A program made the translations under genes and the position numbers. The notes under the pieces were generated by a model. It ran no database searches and was not told the origin of the DNA. It worked only from the letters and a program-made list of their open reading frames with translations. A stretch of DNA of 64,000 nt from Planctomycetota bacterium (GTDB lineage Bacteria > Planctomycetota > UBA1135 > GCA-002686595), in contig JAJDEW010000010.1 of the NCBI GenBank assembly GCA_029259595.1, forward strand, positions 21,024 to 85,023, given 5' to 3'. Shown piece by piece: positions 61,320 to 64,000 of the stretch. Every line of letters starts with the position of its first letter. Within the stretch, counting starts at the first letter, position 1.

Positions 61320-63974
61320 ATGGCGACCTACATGCGCGTTTACGAGGTCGGCGGAGGCCCCGACAGCATCAAGCTGAAAGGCAACGCCAGCCAGGGCGGC
61401 CATGAGAAGTGGATCGAGTTGGAGGGCTTCGCCTACGGCGCCGGCGACGGCGACGGTTCCGACTCGCGCATCTCGATCGAGAAGGTCGTCGACGGCTCGA
61501 GCTGCGGGCTCCTGGACTGGGCCACGAAGGGCGAGACCTACGACCTGCAGATCGACTGCTGCCGCGAGACGGGCGACCCCTTCATGCGGGTCTTTCTGAC
61601 GGAAGCGCGCCTGTGCGGCTTCAGCTCGAACGCGACGCCCGACGGCGTGACCGAGTCGGCGGAGATCCTGTACGCCAACCTGCGGATGGAGTCGCTGACC
61701 CACGAGAAGGACGGCCAGGTCAAGCCGATCGCCTCGGCCAGCACGGGCATCAGCGACCGCCTGTCCCGCACCGAGGGCGTCGTCGTCCTCGACCTGGACA
61801 AGCGCCTCGCGGGCGACGGTGCGAGCGACGACGGTCCTGCGCTCGACCTCGAGGTCACCGAACAAGAGGACCGGGTCCTCTGGATCAAGCCCGTGAGCGG
61901 CGTCGAGTTCGAACTCGAGTCGTTCGTCGGTGAAGAGGCCCTGTCGCGGACCTTCCGCTTCCAGCTCGAGCTGATCTCGGAGAAGCTGGACGTCAAGCCC
62001 GAGTCGTTGATCGGCCAGAAGGTGACCTTCGGCATCGACGACGACGCCAACGCCGGCGCGGACACGAAGCGCGGCAAGCGCAACTTCAACGGCATCGTCC
62101 AGTCGCTGCGCAGCGGCCTGACGAAGGACGAGAAGCGTCGCTATTCCGTGGTGGTCGTGCCCGAGTTCTGGTTCTTCAAGAAGCGCCACGACTGCCGCAT
62201 CTTCCAGAACAAGTCCGTCAAGGACGTGATCAAGGACGTCTTCACGAAGCTCTCGTTCTCGGACTACCGGCTGGACCTGCGCGAGTCCTATCCGGCGCTG
62301 GAGTACTGCGTCCAGTACAACGAGTCCGACTTCGACTTCGTCCACCGCCTGATGGAGGAGAACGGGATCTTCTACTTCTTCTCGCACTCCGACGGGAAGC
62401 ACGAGATGGTCCTGGCCGACAGCAAGACGGCCTACGCCTACGCCGCTCAGAAGGACGTGATCCAGACCTCGGGCTCGGCCGAGAAGAGCTGCATCCGCGC
62501 CTGGAGCCGCCACTTCACGCAGATCTCGGGCAAGACGCTGTTCCGCGACTACGACTTCACGAAGCCGTCGGACAAGCTCGAGGCCACGGCCGACACGAAG
62601 GTCAAGCTGGACGGCGTCGCGAAGTACGAGGTCTACGACTACCCCGGGTTGTACGAGGACGTCCAGGGCGGCCGCACGCGCGCCAAGGTCCGCATGGAGG
62701 CCGAGGAGGCCGGCTACGACGTGGCCGAGGGTTCCGGCACCTACGAGTCCTTCTCGCCCGGCCTGAAGTTCAAGTTCGAGTACCACGAGAACTCGGCCGA
62801 GGAGAAGCAGGAGTTCGCGCTGATCGCCGTGCGCCACAAGGTGGTGCAGCTGGCGCGCTCCGACAAGTCGACCATCTCCTACTCGAACGAGTTCCGCTGC
62901 ATCCCGAAGGACGTCCTGTTCCGTCCCGAGAGCACGACGCCGCGCCCCTCGATTCCGGGCCTGCAGACCGCCAAGGTCGTCGGCACCTCGGGCGAGGAGA
63001 TCGACACCGACAAGTACGGCTGCGTCAAGGTCAAGTTCCCCTGGGACCGCGCCTCCGAGGCGAACGAGAACAGCTCGTGCTGGATCCGCGTCGCGCAGCC
63101 GAGCGCCGGCAAGAACTGGGGCTCGATCATGCTCCCGCGCATCGGCATGGAGGTCGTCGTCCAGTTCGAGAACGGCAACCCCGACCGTCCGATCGTGACC
63201 GGCACGCTGTACAACGCCGAGTACATGCCGCCTTACGCGCTGCCCGACAACAAGACGCAGTCCGGCTTCAAGTCGCGCTCGAGCAAGACCGGCAAGGCCG
63301 AGGACTTCAACGAGCTGCGCTTCGAGGACAAGAAGGACAGCGAACAGATCTACATGCACGCGCAGAAGGACATGGAGCGCGTGGTCGAGAACGACGACAC
63401 CCTGACCGTCGGAAAGGACGACGAGGGCAGTCAGACCGTCACGATCGAGAAGGACCAGACCATCACGATCAACAAGGGCAAGCGCGCCCTGACCGTGAAG
63501 GAAGGCGACGCGAGCGAGACCGTCGAGGCAGGCGACCGCGCCGTCACCGTGACGAAGGGCAAGGACACGAAGAAGGTCGAGGGCGACCGTCTGGTCGAGG
63601 TCGCCAAGGGCAAGGACACCCACAAGATCAAGTCCGGCGACCGTACCGTCGAGCTGGGCGCAGGCAACGACAAGCTGATGATCAAGCAGGGGAATCAGAC
63701 GACCGAGCTCGGCATGGGCAACGTCACGACGACCCTGAAGATGGGCAACCAGACGACCAAGCTGAAGCTTGGCAAGTCCACCCTGGATGCCATGCAAGGC
63801 ATCGAGCTCAAGGTCGGCCAGAACAAGATCAAGATCGATCAGACCGGCATCACCATCTCCGGCCTGCAGATCAAGATCGAGGGCAAGATCCAGACCGAGG
63901 TCAAGGGCCTCATGTGCACCGTCAAGGGCGACGCGATGCTGCAGGCCAAGGGCGGCATCACGATGCTCGGCTGA
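61320..63974 (+). CDS. vgrG: Hcp-VgrG fusion: tube domain joined to the spike protein
   Basis: This 884-residue protein starts with an Hcp-type domain (1-130; MATYMRVYEVGGG, KWIELEGFAYG, ISIEKVVDGSSCGLLDWA, LRMESLTHEKDG). It continues with a full VgrG: a gp27-like region (~187-540; FRFQLELISEKLDVKPESL, ESDFDFVHRLMEENGIFYFF), a gp5 OB fold (~548-640; YGCVKVKFPWDR, CWIRVAQPSAGKNWG) and a C-terminal beta-helix (~690-884; TVTIEKDQTITINKGK repeats). No enzymatic extension follows. VgrG is a trimer, so three Hcp domains would sit at the tube-facing end. The ATG at 61320 matches other Hcp N-termini; AGGACGGA precedes it. Confidence 0.9.
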   Translation: MATYMRVYEVGGGPDSIKLKGNASQGGHEKWIELEGFAYGAGDGDGSDSRISIEKVVDGSSCGLLDWATKGETYDLQIDCCRETGDPFMRVFLTEARLCGFSSNATPDGVTESAEILYANLRMESLTHEKDGQVKPIASASTGISDRLSRTEGVVVLDLDKRLAGDGASDDGPALDLEVTEQEDRVLWIKPVSGVEFELESFVGEEALSRTFRFQLELISEKLDVKPESLIGQKVTFGIDDDANAGADTKRGKRNFNGIVQSLRSGLTKDEKRRYSVVVVPEFWFFKKRHDCRIFQNKSVKDVIKDVFTKLSFSDYRLDLRESYPALEYCVQYNESDFDFVHRLMEENGIFYFFSHSDGKHEMVLADSKTAYAYAAQKDVIQTSGSAEKSCIRAWSRHFTQISGKTLFRDYDFTKPSDKLEATADTKVKLDGVAKYEVYDYPGLYEDVQGGRTRAKVRMEAEEAGYDVAEGSGTYESFSPGLKFKFEYHENSAEEKQEFALIAVRHKVVQLARSDKSTISYSNEFRCIPKDVLFRPESTTPRPSIPGLQTAKVVGTSGEEIDTDKYGCVKVKFPWDRASEANENSSCWIRVAQPSAGKNWGSIMLPRIGMEVVVQFENGNPDRPIVTGTLYNAEYMPPYALPDNKTQSGFKSRSSKTGKAEDFNELRFEDKKDSEQIYMHAQKDMERVVENDDTLTVGKDDEGSQTVTIEKDQTITINKGKRALTVKEGDASETVEAGDRAVTVTKGKDTKKVEGDRLVEVAKGKDTHKIKSGDRTVELGAGNDKLMIKQGNQTTELGMGNVTTTLKMGNQTTKLKLGKSTLDAMQGIELKVGQNKIKIDQTGITISGLQIKIEGKIQTEVKGLMCTVKGDAMLQAKGGITMLG
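63421..63825 (+). repeat. Imperfect repeats encoding the VgrG C-terminal beta-helix
   Basis: About fifteen short units encode alternating polar/hydrophobic residues with Gly/Lys turns (VTIEKDQTITINKGK, GDRAVTVTKGKDTKK, GNQTTELGMGNVTTT, GNQTTKLKLGKS). This is the pattern of the triple-stranded beta-helix needle of gp5-like spike tips. Confidence 0.8.
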
Positions 63975-63990
63975 GCGCGAACCGACGACC

Positions 63991-64000
63991 ATGCACCCCA
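63991..64000 (+). other. Possible start of the next gene, cut by the window edge
   Basis: An ATG lies 16 bases after the VgrG-fusion stop codon; only three codons are visible. In T6SS clusters a PAAR, adaptor or effector gene often follows vgrG, so this start is a good candidate for one. Confidence 0.3.

Noticed and set aside
57395..63992. Very long minus-strand open frames (up to 1166 codons) across the ClpV, Hcp and VgrG genes
   Set aside because: They are antisense shadows of conserved genes with strong codon bias; their sequences are low-complexity (Leu, Val, Asp, Gly, Arg) and match no family.

Overview
This is a GC-rich stretch, coding on both strands with short gaps, and it most resembles a diderm bacterium of the Planctomycetota. 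The evidence is indirect. There are two membrane-anchored Hanks-type kinases with the planctomycete domain layout. Several secreted proteins carry PKD, carboxypeptidase-regulatory-like or 13-residue 'DCDxDGxPDxC' repeats. There are also lipoproteins, a DUF2330 protein and alkaline-phosphatase-superfamily membrane enzymes. Myxococcota is the main alternative. No rRNA, tRNA, CRISPR array or insertion sequence was recognised.

Positions 1-33700 are a mixed chromosomal region. It opens with a partial dual-specificity-like phosphatase and an LTA-synthase-like enzyme. A potassium module follows: trkH-trkA divergent from a Kef-type antiporter. Next come a Ser/Thr kinase, a pseudopilin pair, an HDAC-like deacetylase and a group of large secreted or surface proteins. 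At 20184-23211 lies a compact minus-strand cluster of two molybdenum-storage-protein-like subunits (mosA/mosB) and what looks like a one-chain fusion of an ECF-transporter T component with an S-like membrane domain. A site-2-protease/CBS protein, a DinB-like protein, a sulfatase-fold lipoprotein, a beta-propeller-like protein, an M23 peptidase-like protein and a DUF2330 pair follow. One member of the DUF2330 pair has an in-frame TGA inside apparently continuous coding sequence. A 537-base non-coding island (33180-33716) carries a perfect 18-bp inverted repeat.

Positions 34808-63974 are a nearly complete type VI secretion system (T6SS), all on the plus strand. The order is MORN/thioredoxin lipoprotein, PpkA-like kinase, FHA protein, TssJ-like lipoprotein, TssK, TssL, TssM, TagF, TssA, TssB, TssC, a second TssC (ImpD), TagJ (ImpE), TssE, TssF, TssG, ClpV/TssH, Hcp, Hcp, and VgrG. 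The order matches the rhizobial imp arrangement. Kinase, FHA protein and TagF together suggest control by threonine phosphorylation; no PppA phosphatase and no PAAR tip are present.

The most striking feature is the last gene, which encodes an Hcp domain fused to the N-terminus of a complete VgrG. It lies directly downstream of two free-standing hcp genes. A VgrG trimer would display three Hcp domains, half of a hexameric ring, which raises the possibility of a mixed ring that covalently joins tube and spike.
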